Below are positions 32,649 through 40,671 of a stretch of DNA of 40,671 nucleotides, piece by piece (position 1 is the stretch's first letter; each line of letters starts with the position of its first letter). The stretch spans positions 1-40,671 of the forward strand of contig JACJNV010000302.1 in assembly GCA_014695175.1 (NCBI GenBank). Reading direction: 5' to 3'. The position numbers and the translations under genes are program-made. The notes beneath the pieces are model-generated. The model was not told the DNA's origin. It saw only the letters and a program-made list of their open reading frames with translations, and ran no database searches. The stretch is from Microcoleus sp. FACHB-DQ6. GTDB lineage: Bacteria > Cyanobacteriota > Cyanobacteriia > Cyanobacteriales > Microcoleaceae.

Positions 32649-33929
32649 ATGACAGTCGATATTTTAATCCTCTCCAACGGCCCCGGAGAATTGGCAACTT
32701 GGGTGCGTCCCGCCGTGCAAGCTTTGCGCGAGCAATTGGGAAACGCGGGCACTCAAGCGCGAATCTCTGTAGTGCTGTCCCCCTGTCCGCACGCCACCGG
32801 GAAAGAAGCAGAAATAGCCTGTTCCTACCCTGAAGTGGACAGAGTGCAGGCGCCGGAGCATTTTTTTCCATTCCTATTATCTGGCAAAACTGCTGAAAAT
32901 TGGGATTGGCACGAAACAGGAGTTGTTTTATTTTTAGGCGGCGATCAATTTTTTACGGTTGTTATTGGCAAAAGACTCAAATATCGCACTGTTATTTATG
33001 CTGAATGGGACGCGCGGTGGTATCGCTGGATTGATAAATTTGCGGCCATGAAACCCGAAGTTTTTGCTAAAATTCCCGAAAAATATGCTAAGAAATTTAC
33101 AGTTGTCGGAGATTTGATCGCCGAAGTAGGGAACGGGAAATCGGGCAGGGCGGGCACGGGAACACCGCCCCTACGGAAAATAGAATTAATTGGATTGTTG
33201 CCAGGTTCTAAAGCCGCCAAATTGGCTTTAGGTGTACCGTTATGTTTGTCGATCGCCCAATCCATCCACCGCATCCGCCCTGAAACTCGCTTTGTAATTC
33301 CCGTTGCTCCTACCATAGATGTGCAAACTCTAGCAGGTTTTGCCGACCCAAAACAAAATCCTTGCCTGCATTTATTTGAGAACGCCAGCGCCGAACTTCA
33401 TTTAACAGAACGGCCGTTTTTGCAGACAGCAAATAACTTGCAAGTAGAACTTTGGACGCAGACGCCAGCCTACGATTTGCTATCAGAATGCAGCCTGTGT
33501 TTAACTACTGTAGGAGCGAATACTGCGGAATTGGGTTCCTTAGCCGTACCGATGATTGTTTTGATTCCGACGCAGCAATTGGATGCGATGAAAGCTTGGG
33601 ACGGATTGCCGGGATTGCTGGCAAATTTGCCGTTAGTCGGATCAGTTTTTGCTACGGCGATTAATTGGCTAATCTGGCAATTGGGAAAGGGAAAGCTTTA
33701 TGCTTGGCCGAATATTTGGGCACAGGAAGAGATTGTGCCGGAGTTAATTGGGAAGCTGGAACCCTATGCTGTGGCTCAATTGGCGATCGACTATTTGAGC
33801 CATCCTGAAAAATTAGCACAAATGGGCGATCGTTTGCGTGCGGTTCGAGGAGAATCGGGGGCGGCGAAAAAAATTGCTGAATTGGTTTGTGAAGAAATTG
33901 AGGTGCAATCTAATTCTGAGATGAATTAG
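32649..33929 (+). CDS. Lipid-A-disaccharide synthase-related protein (LpxB-like)
   Basis: A 426-residue protein of the cyanobacterial LpxB-related family (GT-B glycosyltransferase fold). Conserved are ILILSNGPGELATWVRPAV at the N-terminus, LFLGGDQFFTVVIGKRLKYR, AEWDARWYRW, ELIGLLPGSKAAKLALGVPL, and a C-terminal LTTVGANTAELGSLAVPMIV donor-site region. Cyanobacteria that lack canonical LpxB products keep this family. Its substrate is unknown. Residues near 165-176 (KSGRAGTGTPPL) are encoded by a G/C-rich dispersed repeat inserted in frame. The start ATG at 32649 gives the conserved N-terminus at residue 4. Confidence 0.85.
   Translation: MTVDILILSNGPGELATWVRPAVQALREQLGNAGTQARISVVLSPCPHATGKEAEIACSYPEVDRVQAPEHFFPFLLSGKTAENWDWHETGVVLFLGGDQFFTVVIGKRLKYRTVIYAEWDARWYRWIDKFAAMKPEVFAKIPEKYAKKFTVVGDLIAEVGNGKSGRAGTGTPPLRKIELIGLLPGSKAAKLALGVPLCLSIAQSIHRIRPETRFVIPVAPTIDVQTLAGFADPKQNPCLHLFENASAELHLTERPFLQTANNLQVELWTQTPAYDLLSECSLCLTTVGANTAELGSLAVPMIVLIPTQQLDAMKAWDGLPGLLANLPLVGSVFATAINWLIWQLGKGKLYAWPNIWAQEEIVPELIGKLEPYAVAQLAIDYLSHPEKLAQMGDRLRAVRGESGAAKKIAELVCEEIEVQSNSEMN
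33143..33174 (+). repeat. Dispersed palindromic repeat inside the LpxB-related coding region
   Basis: GGGCGG (33148-33153) and CCGCCC (33165-33170) frame a unit ending in CCTAC, of the same type as repeats at 29557-29580 and 39633-39650. Here it is translated, as a Gly/Arg/Thr/Pro segment between two conserved blocks. Confidence 0.7.
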
Positions 33930-33994
33930 ATTTTTTTATTTTCAACCGCAGATGAACGCGGATGAACGCAGATTTAATACAGATTAATTGGTGA

Positions 33995-34032
33995 AAACAG
34001 GCAAAAGAAAACTTATTTTCTCTTGCCTGTTT
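33995..34032. terminator. Bidirectional terminator between the LpxB-related gene and yqaE
   Basis: A perfect 17-bp inverted repeat (33995-34011 and 34016-34032) with a 4-nt loop, with A residues before and T residues after, sits between two convergent genes. Confidence 0.8.
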
Positions 34033-34061
34033 ATTATCCAAAAACTGGATTTGCCCTCAAG

Positions 34062-34232
34062 TTAAGCTCGATCGTGCTTAGCAATCACCCAAACAGCGTG
34101 AATGATGCCGGGAATAAAGCCCAAAAACGTGAGAACCAGGTTGATCCAAAAATCCATACCGATGCCGACAGTCAAAAATACGCCCAGAGGGGGAAGAAAA
34201 ATTGCAGCGACTATGCGAATTAAATTGCCCAT
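34062..34232 (-). CDS. YqaE/Pmp3 family small membrane protein
   Basis: A 56-residue protein with two hydrophobic helices (IRIVAAIFLPPLGVFLTVG and NLVLTFLGFIPGIIHAVWVI). The PPLGVFL and LGFIPGIIHAxW motifs identify the YqaE/Pmp3 (UPF0057) family of stress-related plasma-membrane proteolipids, linked in other organisms to salt and cold response. It is read from ATG 34232 to TAA at 34062. A TGGAG lies about 9 nt before the start. It is complete and of normal length. Confidence 0.92.
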   Translation of the reverse strand: MGNLIRIVAAIFLPPLGVFLTVGIGMDFWINLVLTFLGFIPGIIHAVWVIAKHDRA

Positions 34233-34271
34233 CTCAGTTACTCCAAACGAGTTTTCTCTTTCAATTTAACT

Positions 34272-35216
34272 TCACTGACTGACAGAGCCTTTCCCGAAAA
34301 ACTTAGGCGGTGCTGCCATAGTGTAAACTTCGGTTTCAGCGGCGATTACCTGCCGCAAGTGACCGGGAACTTGCATCAATCCCAACAGCGTAATCCCGTC
34401 GAACATCCGCAACCCGCCTGTTGTTTTCTCCGCCAGTAATTTGTCAGTAACTGCGGGTTCGGGTCGCGTATTTATTTCTTGATTAGAAGCTATCGCAAAA
34501 CCCCAAGGAGCTCCGTAAGTAGAAATAAAGCTAGTGCAGGATTGAACATTAGAGAAAACCGATTTCAGGGTATTTACAATGCGAGCGTGCATTTTCATTT
34601 CGGCCGGAGAAACGGGGCCCGCTTGCACTACGAAATATCCGTTAGGTGACATTACGCTGCGAACTTTCTCAAAATACTCTTTGGTAAACAACTGGAAAGA
34701 TGGGCCTTCTTCAATGGGATCGGACAAGTCAGAAATGACAATATCCCAATCATTGTCAGTTTTATCTAAATAGTCCAAAGCATCGCCGATTACTACTTCG
34801 CAGCGGGGGTCGTCAAAGGCATTTTGGTGCATTTCTGGCAGGTGTTCGCGGCAAGCTTCTACTACTTCGCCGTCAATGTCGATCATCACGACTTTTTCAA
34901 CTGTTTTCCAGCGCAGCACTTCTCTAATTGTAGCTCCTTCTCCGCCGCCGAGAACGAGGACTTTTTTGGGTGAACCGTGACAAATCATGGCTGGGTGCAC
35001 CAGGGGTTCGTGGTACAGAAACTCGTCGCCTGTACAAGATTGCCACTTACCGTCTAAAACTAAGCCTTTGCCGTAAGTACCGGTCTGAACGACATACATT
35101 TCTTGATAGGCTGTTTTCTTGTAAGCGAGCACCGCGATGACGCCGTGAACGTAAATATCCCAAGGGGTAATGTACTCGCTCATCCAAAAATCGGCACGAA
35201 CTTCGCTACCTGACAT
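34272..35216 (-). CDS. speE: Polyamine aminopropyltransferase (spermidine synthase family)
   Basis: A 314-residue enzyme that would transfer an aminopropyl group from decarboxylated SAM to putrescine or a related amine. The N-terminal beta domain (YITPWDIYVHGVIAVLA, LVLDGKWQSCTGDEFLYHE) is followed by the Rossmann core: VLVLGGGEGATIREVLRW (GGGEG), VMIDIDGEVVEAC, VIGDALDYL and VISDLSDPIEEGP with the catalytic Asp. The long C-terminus (QEINTRPEPAVTDKLLAEKT and following) is usual for cyanobacterial members. I use ATG 35216, because GGAGAG lies 8 nt upstream; the frame starts one codon earlier at TTG. Which polyamine is made (spermidine, thermospermine or other) cannot be read. Confidence 0.88.
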   Translation of the reverse strand: MSGSEVRADFWMSEYITPWDIYVHGVIAVLAYKKTAYQEMYVVQTGTYGKGLVLDGKWQSCTGDEFLYHEPLVHPAMICHGSPKKVLVLGGGEGATIREVLRWKTVEKVVMIDIDGEVVEACREHLPEMHQNAFDDPRCEVVIGDALDYLDKTDNDWDIVISDLSDPIEEGPSFQLFTKEYFEKVRSVMSPNGYFVVQAGPVSPAEMKMHARIVNTLKSVFSNVQSCTSFISTYGAPWGFAIASNQEINTRPEPAVTDKLLAEKTTGGLRMFDGITLLGLMQVPGHLRQVIAAETEVYTMAAPPKFFGKGSVSQ

Positions 35217-35219
35217 CAA

Positions 35220-35832
35220 TTACTCTCCAAATATAAACGGCTGTGTCGATGTTGTCACAAGTAGTAGTTATTAGCACAAAATGGTGCGGGTGTGTGAGTA
35301 CGATCGACACATTAAAGTGAGATTTCTCAGCAATGCTATAGTGTGATTGCGTTCTGGGAGAGAGCAACGAGCTTGTTACTTGAGATTGCTTGTGGGCGAT
35401 CGCGCGCCCAGCCGATCGTACTTTTCCCGTCGCCCCGGAGTCTGATCGCACTCACATTTAATATTTTCGCTTTGCATTGCCGACGGGTTTTGTACAAAGG
35501 TTGTCTGAATCGGGCATTTTTTTGCGCTGGGCCCGCCCTTATAAGTTTGCGATCGCCCTGCTTATTTATCAATAATCGGATGAAAAGCCCACAAATGCGA
35601 GTACATGGAAGAAAAGCAGCGATCGGTTTCAACCAGATTTGTTATTAATATGTTGACATTTTGAAGGTACATTAGATAAGATTTTTAGATCGACCGAAAT
35701 AAAGGAAGTGTTGAAATTTTCGGACACAATTGGCGAGGCAATGTGTTCCAAAATTGTAACTAGGTAAAGGGTGCCACTAAATTTTCTAATAAAACTGTTC
35801 TGACACTATTTTGAGTTTAAAAATAATAGCCG
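35220..35832. other. Intergenic region between speE and a histidine kinase
   Basis: 613 bp between divergent genes. Two overlapping short frames on opposite strands (about 35336-35648) show Arg/Cys-rich composition and no recognisable motif, so I do not call them. HIP1 sites lie at 35397-35404 and 35550. A candidate promoter for the kinase is TTGACA (35653-35658) with TAAGAT (35677-35682), 18-bp spacer, leaving a leader of about 145 nt. Confidence 0.5.
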
Positions 35833-36903
35833 ATGGAACCAAGAGACTGGGAAAAAAGAATCAAAGAGCTGGAAAAGGAAAATCGCATTCTGCGGAAAAA
35901 ACTTGAAAATTCGGAAAGCGAACGCAGCCAATTACAAGCCCTTAATCAAAAAAAAGAATCTTTGCTAAAAAAGCTCACGCAGGAATTTAGAGATTCCGAA
36001 AATCTTTTAAAAGCAAGAATGTCTACACTAGAAAAAGCTCTGGAAAACCAGCAAACAATGCAGCTCAAATTGATCGAAGCAGAAAAGATGTCGGCTTTGG
36101 GGATTTTGGTAGCTGGTATCGCCCACGAAATCAACAATCCCGTCAACTTCATCTACGGCAATATTACCTATGTCAATGATTACGCTGGCGACATTTTAAA
36201 ATTGCTCGCAATGTACCAGGATCGCTATCCCGAAACAGATGCAGAGATTGAAGCTTTTATTGACAAAATTGACCTCAACTTTCTGCGGGAAGATTTGTTG
36301 AAAACTCTTTCGTCCATGAAAGTGGGCTCCGAGCGCATCCGCGAAATTGTGCTGACTTTACGCAACTTTGCGCGGGTAGATGAAGCAGAAAAGAAACCAG
36401 TTAATATTCACGAAGGAATTGACAGCACCTTGTTAATATTGCAAAATTTAACTAAAGAAAAACCCGGTCATGCGGCTATAAAAATTGTTAAGAATTATGG
36501 ATTATTGCCGAAAATTGAATGTTATGCGGGGCAATTAAACCAGGTATTTATGAACATCATTAATAATGCTGTTGATGCCGTGCGGGAGCGAGATCAAAAG
36601 CTTTCCATAGGCGAAATAGAAGCCAACCCCAGCCAGATTGTAATTACTACTTCTATTTTTTCCGAAAATTGGGCAAGAATTAGCATCAAAGATAATGGTC
36701 TGGGAATGAATGAATCTGTAAAAGGGAAAATTTTTAATCCGTTTTTCACCACCAAACCAGTCGGTAACGGGACGGGTTTGGGACTCTCAATTAGCTATCA
36801 AATTGTTGTGGACAAACACGGCGGGAGGTTGGAGTGCATATCCGCAATTGGAGAAGGGACTGAATTGGCGATCGAGATTCCGATCGCCAATTCCCGCAGC
36901 TAA
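35833..36903 (+). CDS. Soluble histidine kinase with coiled-coil N-terminus and no sensor domain
   Basis: A 356-residue kinase. The first 80 residues are a heptad-rich coiled coil ([20 protein letters not shown]). Then come HisKA with His98 in GIAHEINNP, a helical insert ([20 protein letters not shown]) and HATPase_c with [10 protein letters not shown] (N), DNGLGM (G1) and [10 protein letters not shown] (G2). No PAS, GAF, transmembrane or receiver domain is present, so input must come through protein contacts. Its kinase core is clearly homologous to that of the LOV kinase at 13830-15722, including the unusual insert and the FTTKP-GxGTG motif. It starts at ATG 35833. priA follows after about 65 bp in the same direction. 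Confidence 0.9.
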   Translation: MEPRDWEKRIKELEKENRILRKKLENSESERSQLQALNQKKESLLKKLTQEFRDSENLLKARMSTLEKALENQQTMQLKLIEAEKMSALGILVAGIAHEINNPVNFIYGNITYVNDYAGDILKLLAMYQDRYPETDAEIEAFIDKIDLNFLREDLLKTLSSMKVGSERIREIVLTLRNFARVDEAEKKPVNIHEGIDSTLLILQNLTKEKPGHAAIKIVKNYGLLPKIECYAGQLNQVFMNIINNAVDAVRERDQKLSIGEIEANPSQIVITTSIFSENWARISIKDNGLGMNESVKGKIFNPFFTTKPVGNGTGLGLSISYQIVVDKHGGRLECISAIGEGTELAIEIPIANSRS

Positions 36904-36970
36904 GAGCGATCGATCGAGCTAAACTGAGGGATAATGAAAACTCCCTTTGACCGCGGCTCCTCCTAGTTTG

Positions 36971-39544
36971 ATGTGCAACCCTATGTCTACTGTCACTTTT
37001 GGTTTGTCAACCCCTATAGCGGCAGAGGCCGGGGCATCCTACGGCAGCAGCGAACCCCCACAGCGCCCCACCGTGCGGGCAGAGTGGATCGAGGTATTGG
37101 TGGACTCTCCTTTCAGGGTTGCGGGGGACTCCCCTGGGGACGAAAATAAGTTATTTACCTATCGTTTACCTGCGGAACTTACCGTGCAACCAGGGGATAT
37201 CTTGAGTGTACCCTTTGGCAGTCAACAGGTAGGGGCGATCGCGATTCGCTTCATTTCTCAACTGCCGCCCGACTTAGATCCGGCGCGGGTTAAAGATGTC
37301 GAAGATGTTGTCAGTACGGGATTTTTCCCACCGACTTACTGGGAATTACTCGAACGCACCGCCACCTATTATTGCACACCTTTAATTCAAGTCATTAGAG
37401 CCTCCCTGCCGCCCGGTTTGTTAAGCCGTTCCGTGCGCCGAATTCGCTTAATTAAAAGTGCTATTTCTCCCAATGCCGAAACATTTCTTAATCCCGCCGC
37501 CAGTCAAATTTTGCAATTGCTGCAAGCTCAAAAAAACGGCGATTACACTTGGCAATACCTCCAGCGCCAAGTTAAGGGAAGTTATCGGGGATTGAAAGAT
37601 TTATTGAAACGCGGTTGGGTAGAAAGTTATTTAGAACCTCCCAATCCTCCCAAACCACAACTTAAACCGGCAGTGACATTAATTGCTAGTGCATTTGTCA
37701 CAGATTTAACCAAGCGGCAACAAGAAGTATTGGAAGTTTTGCGGCGCGGCGGCGGTGAAATGTGGATGAACGATTTGCTGAGAATTTGCAGCGCGAGTTC
37801 TTCTGTTGTCAAAAATTTGGAACAAAAAGGTAGCGTTGTCATCGATCAAAGGGAAGTTCTCAGGCGCGATCGCGGAATTTCTCAATTGCCCGATGCACCC
37901 AAAACTTTAACTCATTTTCAAGCTCAAGCTTTAGCGTTTATTAACTCTTTTTCGGGATTCCGTCAAGTGCTGCTGCACGGCGTTACAGGTTCCGGGAAAA
38001 CCGAAGTGTATTTGCAGGCGATCGCCCCAATCTTAGCCAGCGGCAAATCCGCCCTCGTACTCGTTCCCGAAATCGGCCTCACACCGCAACTTACCGATCG
38101 ATTCCGAGCCCGTTTTGGCGAGCAAATTTGCGTGTACCACAGCGCCCTATCCGACGGCGAACGTTACGATACATGGCGTCAGATGCTGACAGGAACCCCG
38201 CAAATTGTCATCGGCACGCGATCGGCCATTTTCGCGCCATTACCTGACCTCGGCTTAATTATCCTCGATGAAGAACACGACAGCAGCTTCAAACAAGACC
38301 AACCAGCCCCCTGCTACCACGCCCGCACCGTTGCCAAATGGCGCGCCGAATTAGAAAATTGCCCCTTAATTTTAGGTTCCGCAACGCCAGCTTTAGAGAC
38401 TTTTGTCGGGACGCGCCGAGATTATTTGTCGTTACCAAATATCCATTATTTATCATTGCCCGATCGCATTTATTCCCGCCCGATGCCGCCTGTGGAAATA
38501 GTCGATATGCGCCAAGAATTGCGGCAAGGAAACCGCTCTATTTTCAGCGCTTCCCTGCAAAACGCGCTGGAACAATTGCGAGCAAGACAACAGCAAGGTA
38601 TCCTGTTTATTCACAGAAGAGGACACAGTACCTTTGTCTCTTGTCGGAGTTGCGGCTATGTGATGGAATGCCCGAACTGCGATGTTTCCCTGTCTTATCA
38701 CCACGTCGGCGAAGGAACAGCAGAAATATTGCGCTGTCACTACTGCAACCACACGGAACGACACCCTCAAAACTGCCCCGAATGTCGTTCTCCTTACTTC
38801 AAAAACTTTGGCAGCGGCACTCAGCGAGTCGAACAGGAATTAACGAGATTGTTTCCAGAATTGCGGGCAATTCGGTTTGACAGCGATACGACTAGAAATA
38901 AGGGCGACCACCGCAGATTGTTAACGCAATTTGCTAATGGGGAAGCTGACATTTTGTTGGGTACGCAAATGCTGACGAAAGGGTTAGATTTAGCTGGAGT
39001 CACATTGGTGGGAGTTGTGTCTGCTGACGGGTTGCTGAACTTATCAGATTATCGGGCAAGCGAACGAGCTTTTCAAACATTAACTCAAGTCGCGGGCCGT
39101 GCGGGCAGAGGCGACGATCCGGGGCGGGTAATTATTCAAACTTACACTCCCGAACACCGGGTTATTCAAGCAGTTAGGCGGCACGAATATGCGGGTTTTG
39201 TAGAAACAGAATTAGCAGAAAGAGCAGCGCTGAATTATCCACCTTCGGGGCGGCTGGTTTTGTTGCGATTGAGCAGTGTAGATGCGTCGGAAGTGGCGGT
39301 GACGGCGGTACAATTAGCGTCTGTTTGTCAGGAGTATATTGAGAGATTGGCTGTACCGGGGTGTGAGTTGTTGGGGCCTGCACCTGCGGCGATTATGCGG
39401 GTGGCAAATCGGTATCGGTGGCAGATTTTGCTGAAGTTGCCTTTGGATGAGTCGGTGGATTTGTCGGATTTGATCGGATTGCGCGATCGCACGCCGCGTT
39501 CTGTTAGTTTAACTATTGATGTCGATCCGTTGAATTTTGGTTGA
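36971..39544 (+). CDS. priA: Primosomal replication protein N' (PriA helicase)
   Basis: An 857-residue superfamily 2 DNA helicase that restarts stalled replication forks. The N-terminal DNA-binding domain (WIEVLVDSPFR, FTYRLP) is followed by Walker A HGVTGSGKTEVYLQAI, DEEHD (Walker B), GSATPALET, and a zinc-binding block with Cys pairs CRSCGYVMECPNC, CHYCNHT and CPECRSP. Helicase motifs V/VI (LGTQMLTKGLD, QVAGRAGRGD) and a C-terminal domain complete it. Length is slightly above average through a low-similarity N-terminal extension. The frame is open from TTG 36947. ATG 36971 or ATG 36983 are both possible; neither has a good ribosome-binding site, and I use the first. Confidence 0.95.
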   Translation: MCNPMSTVTFGLSTPIAAEAGASYGSSEPPQRPTVRAEWIEVLVDSPFRVAGDSPGDENKLFTYRLPAELTVQPGDILSVPFGSQQVGAIAIRFISQLPPDLDPARVKDVEDVVSTGFFPPTYWELLERTATYYCTPLIQVIRASLPPGLLSRSVRRIRLIKSAISPNAETFLNPAASQILQLLQAQKNGDYTWQYLQRQVKGSYRGLKDLLKRGWVESYLEPPNPPKPQLKPAVTLIASAFVTDLTKRQQEVLEVLRRGGGEMWMNDLLRICSASSSVVKNLEQKGSVVIDQREVLRRDRGISQLPDAPKTLTHFQAQALAFINSFSGFRQVLLHGVTGSGKTEVYLQAIAPILASGKSALVLVPEIGLTPQLTDRFRARFGEQICVYHSALSDGERYDTWRQMLTGTPQIVIGTRSAIFAPLPDLGLIILDEEHDSSFKQDQPAPCYHARTVAKWRAELENCPLILGSATPALETFVGTRRDYLSLPNIHYLSLPDRIYSRPMPPVEIVDMRQELRQGNRSIFSASLQNALEQLRARQQQGILFIHRRGHSTFVSCRSCGYVMECPNCDVSLSYHHVGEGTAEILRCHYCNHTERHPQNCPECRSPYFKNFGSGTQRVEQELTRLFPELRAIRFDSDTTRNKGDHRRLLTQFANGEADILLGTQMLTKGLDLAGVTLVGVVSADGLLNLSDYRASERAFQTLTQVAGRAGRGDDPGRVIIQTYTPEHRVIQAVRRHEYAGFVETELAERAALNYPPSGRLVLLRLSSVDASEVAVTAVQLASVCQEYIERLAVPGCELLGPAPAAIMRVANRYRWQILLKLPLDESVDLSDLIGLRDRTPRSVSLTIDVDPLNFG

Positions 39545-39697
39545 GGGTTATTGGTTGGGTGGGGGCGGGTTTTTATAGATTGTTTGTCAGCCTCAAATAT
39601 TGTTGGTAAAACTCGCCCCTACAGGCCATTGTCGGGGCGGGTTTCACCAACCATCTCTGTCATAAACCAAGAATATAATAAACCCGCCCCCGCCCAA
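39545..39697. repeat. RAYT-associated palindromic element, copy 1
   Basis: A 153-bp unit with G/C-rich terminal inverted repeats (TTGGGTGGGGGCGGGTTT at the left, AAACCCGCCCCCGCCCAA at the right) and an inner palindrome (CGCCCCTAC ... GTCGGGGCGGG, near 39615-39642). The whole unit can fold into a long nested hairpin. It lies just after the priA stop and may also end its transcript. Copy 2 begins 53 bp later, in the same orientation and about 95 percent identical by eye. Confidence 0.9.
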
Positions 39698-39750
39698 AGG
39701 TAAATCGGAATTTACATTTTTTGGGATGATCTATAAAATCAGGTTAATCT

Positions 39751-39903
39751 GGGTTATTGGTTGGGTGGGGGCGGGTTTTTATAGATGGTTTGTGAGCATC
39801 AAATATTGTTGGTAAAACCCGCCCCTACAGGCCATTGTCGGGGCGGGTTTCACCAACCATCTATGTGACAAACCAAGAATATAATAAACCCGCCCCGGCC
39901 CAA
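39751..39903. repeat. RAYT-associated palindromic element, copy 2
   Basis: A second 153-bp unit with the same ends and inner palindrome as copy 1. About eight positions differ. In this copy GGTTTGT near the left and ACAAACC near the right are exact complements, which improves pairing over copy 1. It ends 28 bp before the start of the transposase gene. The 53-bp spacer between copies (39698-39750) has nothing I recognise. Confidence 0.9.
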
Positions 39904-39931
39904 CGAACAACTGTTTTATGGGGACAAAATT

Positions 39932-40540
39932 ATGAAATACGATCCTAACAAACACCACCGCCGCTCAATTCGCCTGCCAGGATATGATTATAGGACTCCC
40001 GGCGCGTCTTTTATCACTATTTGCAGTTGGCAGCGCGAATGTTTATTCGGCGAAGTTATTAATGATAAAATGCAATTGAGTCCCTATGGTAAAACTGTTT
40101 TATTCAATTGGAGCCTTCTTCCCAAACGTTACCAAAATGTGGCAGTGGACAATTTTATTGTGATGCCAAATCACGTGCATGGAATTATTGTTTTGAACGG
40201 CAGCCCAGAAATAAATTCTACAGAATCAGATAAATTTGGGCTGAGAAAATCAAAAATCCATCCTTTGTGGGAAATTGTGCGGGGCTTGAAAACATCTTCA
40301 GCGCGACGAATTAACCAAATGCGATATTTGACAGGCATATCAGTGTGGCAGCGCGGTTATTACGAACATATCATCCGCAATGAAGAATCATTAGTTGCCA
40401 TTCGTGAATATATCATTAATAATCCTTTGTTGTGGGGAAAAGATGAATTGTATCCTCATAATGCAGTCAAAATTAATGAATCTAGTCCATTGGCGATCGA
40501 ATGGAATGGCAAATCTTATATACAGTCGATCGTCCTGTAA
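39932..40540 (+). CDS. REP-associated tyrosine transposase (RAYT, Y1/HUH family)
   Basis: A 202-residue HUH-type single-strand transposase. The start HHRRSIRLPGYDYRTPGASFITICSW is typical of cyanobacterial RAYT/IS200-like proteins. The HUH metal motif is MPNHVHGII, followed by the catalytic helix region WQRGYYEHIIRNEESL with the Tyr nucleophile, then REYIINNPLLW. RAYTs process REP hairpins, and here two palindromic repeats lie directly upstream. RAYTs are usually single-copy and domesticated, unlike transposing IS200/605 elements. No TnpB/IscB is present. The start ATG at 39932 is preceded by ATGGGGACAAA with a weak G-rich ribosome-binding site. The frame is intact, so activity is possible. 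Confidence 0.9.
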   Translation: MKYDPNKHHRRSIRLPGYDYRTPGASFITICSWQRECLFGEVINDKMQLSPYGKTVLFNWSLLPKRYQNVAVDNFIVMPNHVHGIIVLNGSPEINSTESDKFGLRKSKIHPLWEIVRGLKTSSARRINQMRYLTGISVWQRGYYEHIIRNEESLVAIREYIINNPLLWGKDELYPHNAVKINESSPLAIEWNGKSYIQSIVL

Positions 40541-40578
40541 TATTATGTCAATCGATGCGTAGATACTGTCTTGACCTG

Positions 40579-40671
40579 TCAAGGGGTAGCAGTCAAATAA
40601 TTGGGGTCGAAAGGCTTTTGGGACTTTAAAATACCAAAAGCCAAATGCACCAATTTCCGCATCAAAGCACC
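40579..40671 (-). CDS. IS110 family transposase, C-terminal end (runs off right edge)
   Basis: The minus strand encodes the last 30 residues: GALMRKLVHLAFGILKSQKP then FDPNYLTATP and a TGA stop at 40579-40581. The pattern (L)RKLxHxAFGxLKxxKPFDP is the standard end of IS110/IS116 DEDD-type transposases with C-terminal Tnp20 domain. Downstream of the stop is a small inverted repeat TTGACCTGTCAA (40571-40582), near where the element's right end may lie. The catalytic DEDD and Ser motifs are outside the window, so intactness is unknown. Confidence 0.8.
   Translation of the reverse strand, partial: GALMRKLVHLAFGILKSQKPFDPNYLTATP

Noticed and set aside
35336-35648. Two overlapping open frames on opposite strands between speE and the kinase
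   Set aside because: Composition is Arg/Cys rich with no motif, no ribosome-binding site, and the frames shadow each other.

Overview
The window reads as chromosome of a filamentous, non-heterocystous-type cyanobacterium (Oscillatoria/Microcoleus/Phormidium-like; the genus is inferred). Evidence: a psbA gene (photosystem II D1) at the left edge, chlH for chlorophyll synthesis, cyanobacterial glcD, DUF4079 and LpxB-related genes, very frequent HIP1 octamers (GCGATCGC), heptanucleotide short tandem repeats, and many small palindromic dispersed repeats between genes.

Layout. 1-5.3 kb: psbA 5' part, cofG (deazaflavin F0 synthesis), an SDR oxidoreductase, a cytoplasmic-type GH13 alpha-amylase, a CpdA-like phosphoesterase and tRNA-Cys. 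5.5-8.3 kb is accessory: a tyrosine-recombinase relic 168 bp beyond the tRNA, a leucine-rich-repeat protein, and a two-gene operon that looks like a Panacea-domain antitoxin with a PemK/MazF-like toxin. 8.4-18.8 kb: DUF4079 membrane protein, a large all-ankyrin protein, a 2OG-Fe(II) oxygenase, purH, a LOV-domain histidine kinase (probable blue-light sensor), glcD, a DUF6671 protein and a small EamA/SMR-type transporter. 19-21.3 kb is rearranged: a broken family-2 glycosyltransferase abuts the 3' half of a PIN-domain (VapC-like) gene, followed by a HIP1-containing tandem repeat, a PadR-regulator/membrane-protein pair and a small membrane protein.

21.4-25.4 kb holds chlH. 25.9-32 kb is the most unusual block: five consecutive paralogous genes (about 330-360 aa each) with N-terminal 'YL..NPD...SG..HF..FG..EGR' repeats and a C-terminal RTX-like Gly/Asp-rich region. 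They have no N-terminal signal peptide, and the copies are visibly mosaic. They are probably exported surface or matrix proteins (inference). 32-39.5 kb: a small ankyrin protein, an LpxB-related protein whose gene carries an in-frame dispersed repeat, a 56-aa YqaE/Pmp3 protein, a spermidine synthase family protein, a second histidine kinase without a sensor domain, and priA. 39.5-40.7 kb: two 153-bp palindromic repeats directly upstream of a REP-associated (RAYT, HUH) transposase, then the C-terminal end of an IS110-family transposase running off the right edge.

Most genes look like independent transcription units separated by hairpin terminators or repeats. Clear operons are the Panacea/MazF pair (14-nt overlap) and the PadR pair (1-nt gap). 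Candidates for a little-described system are the five-gene mosaic surface-protein array, the Panacea-MazF pair, the LOV kinase and the RAYT with its duplicated palindromic element.
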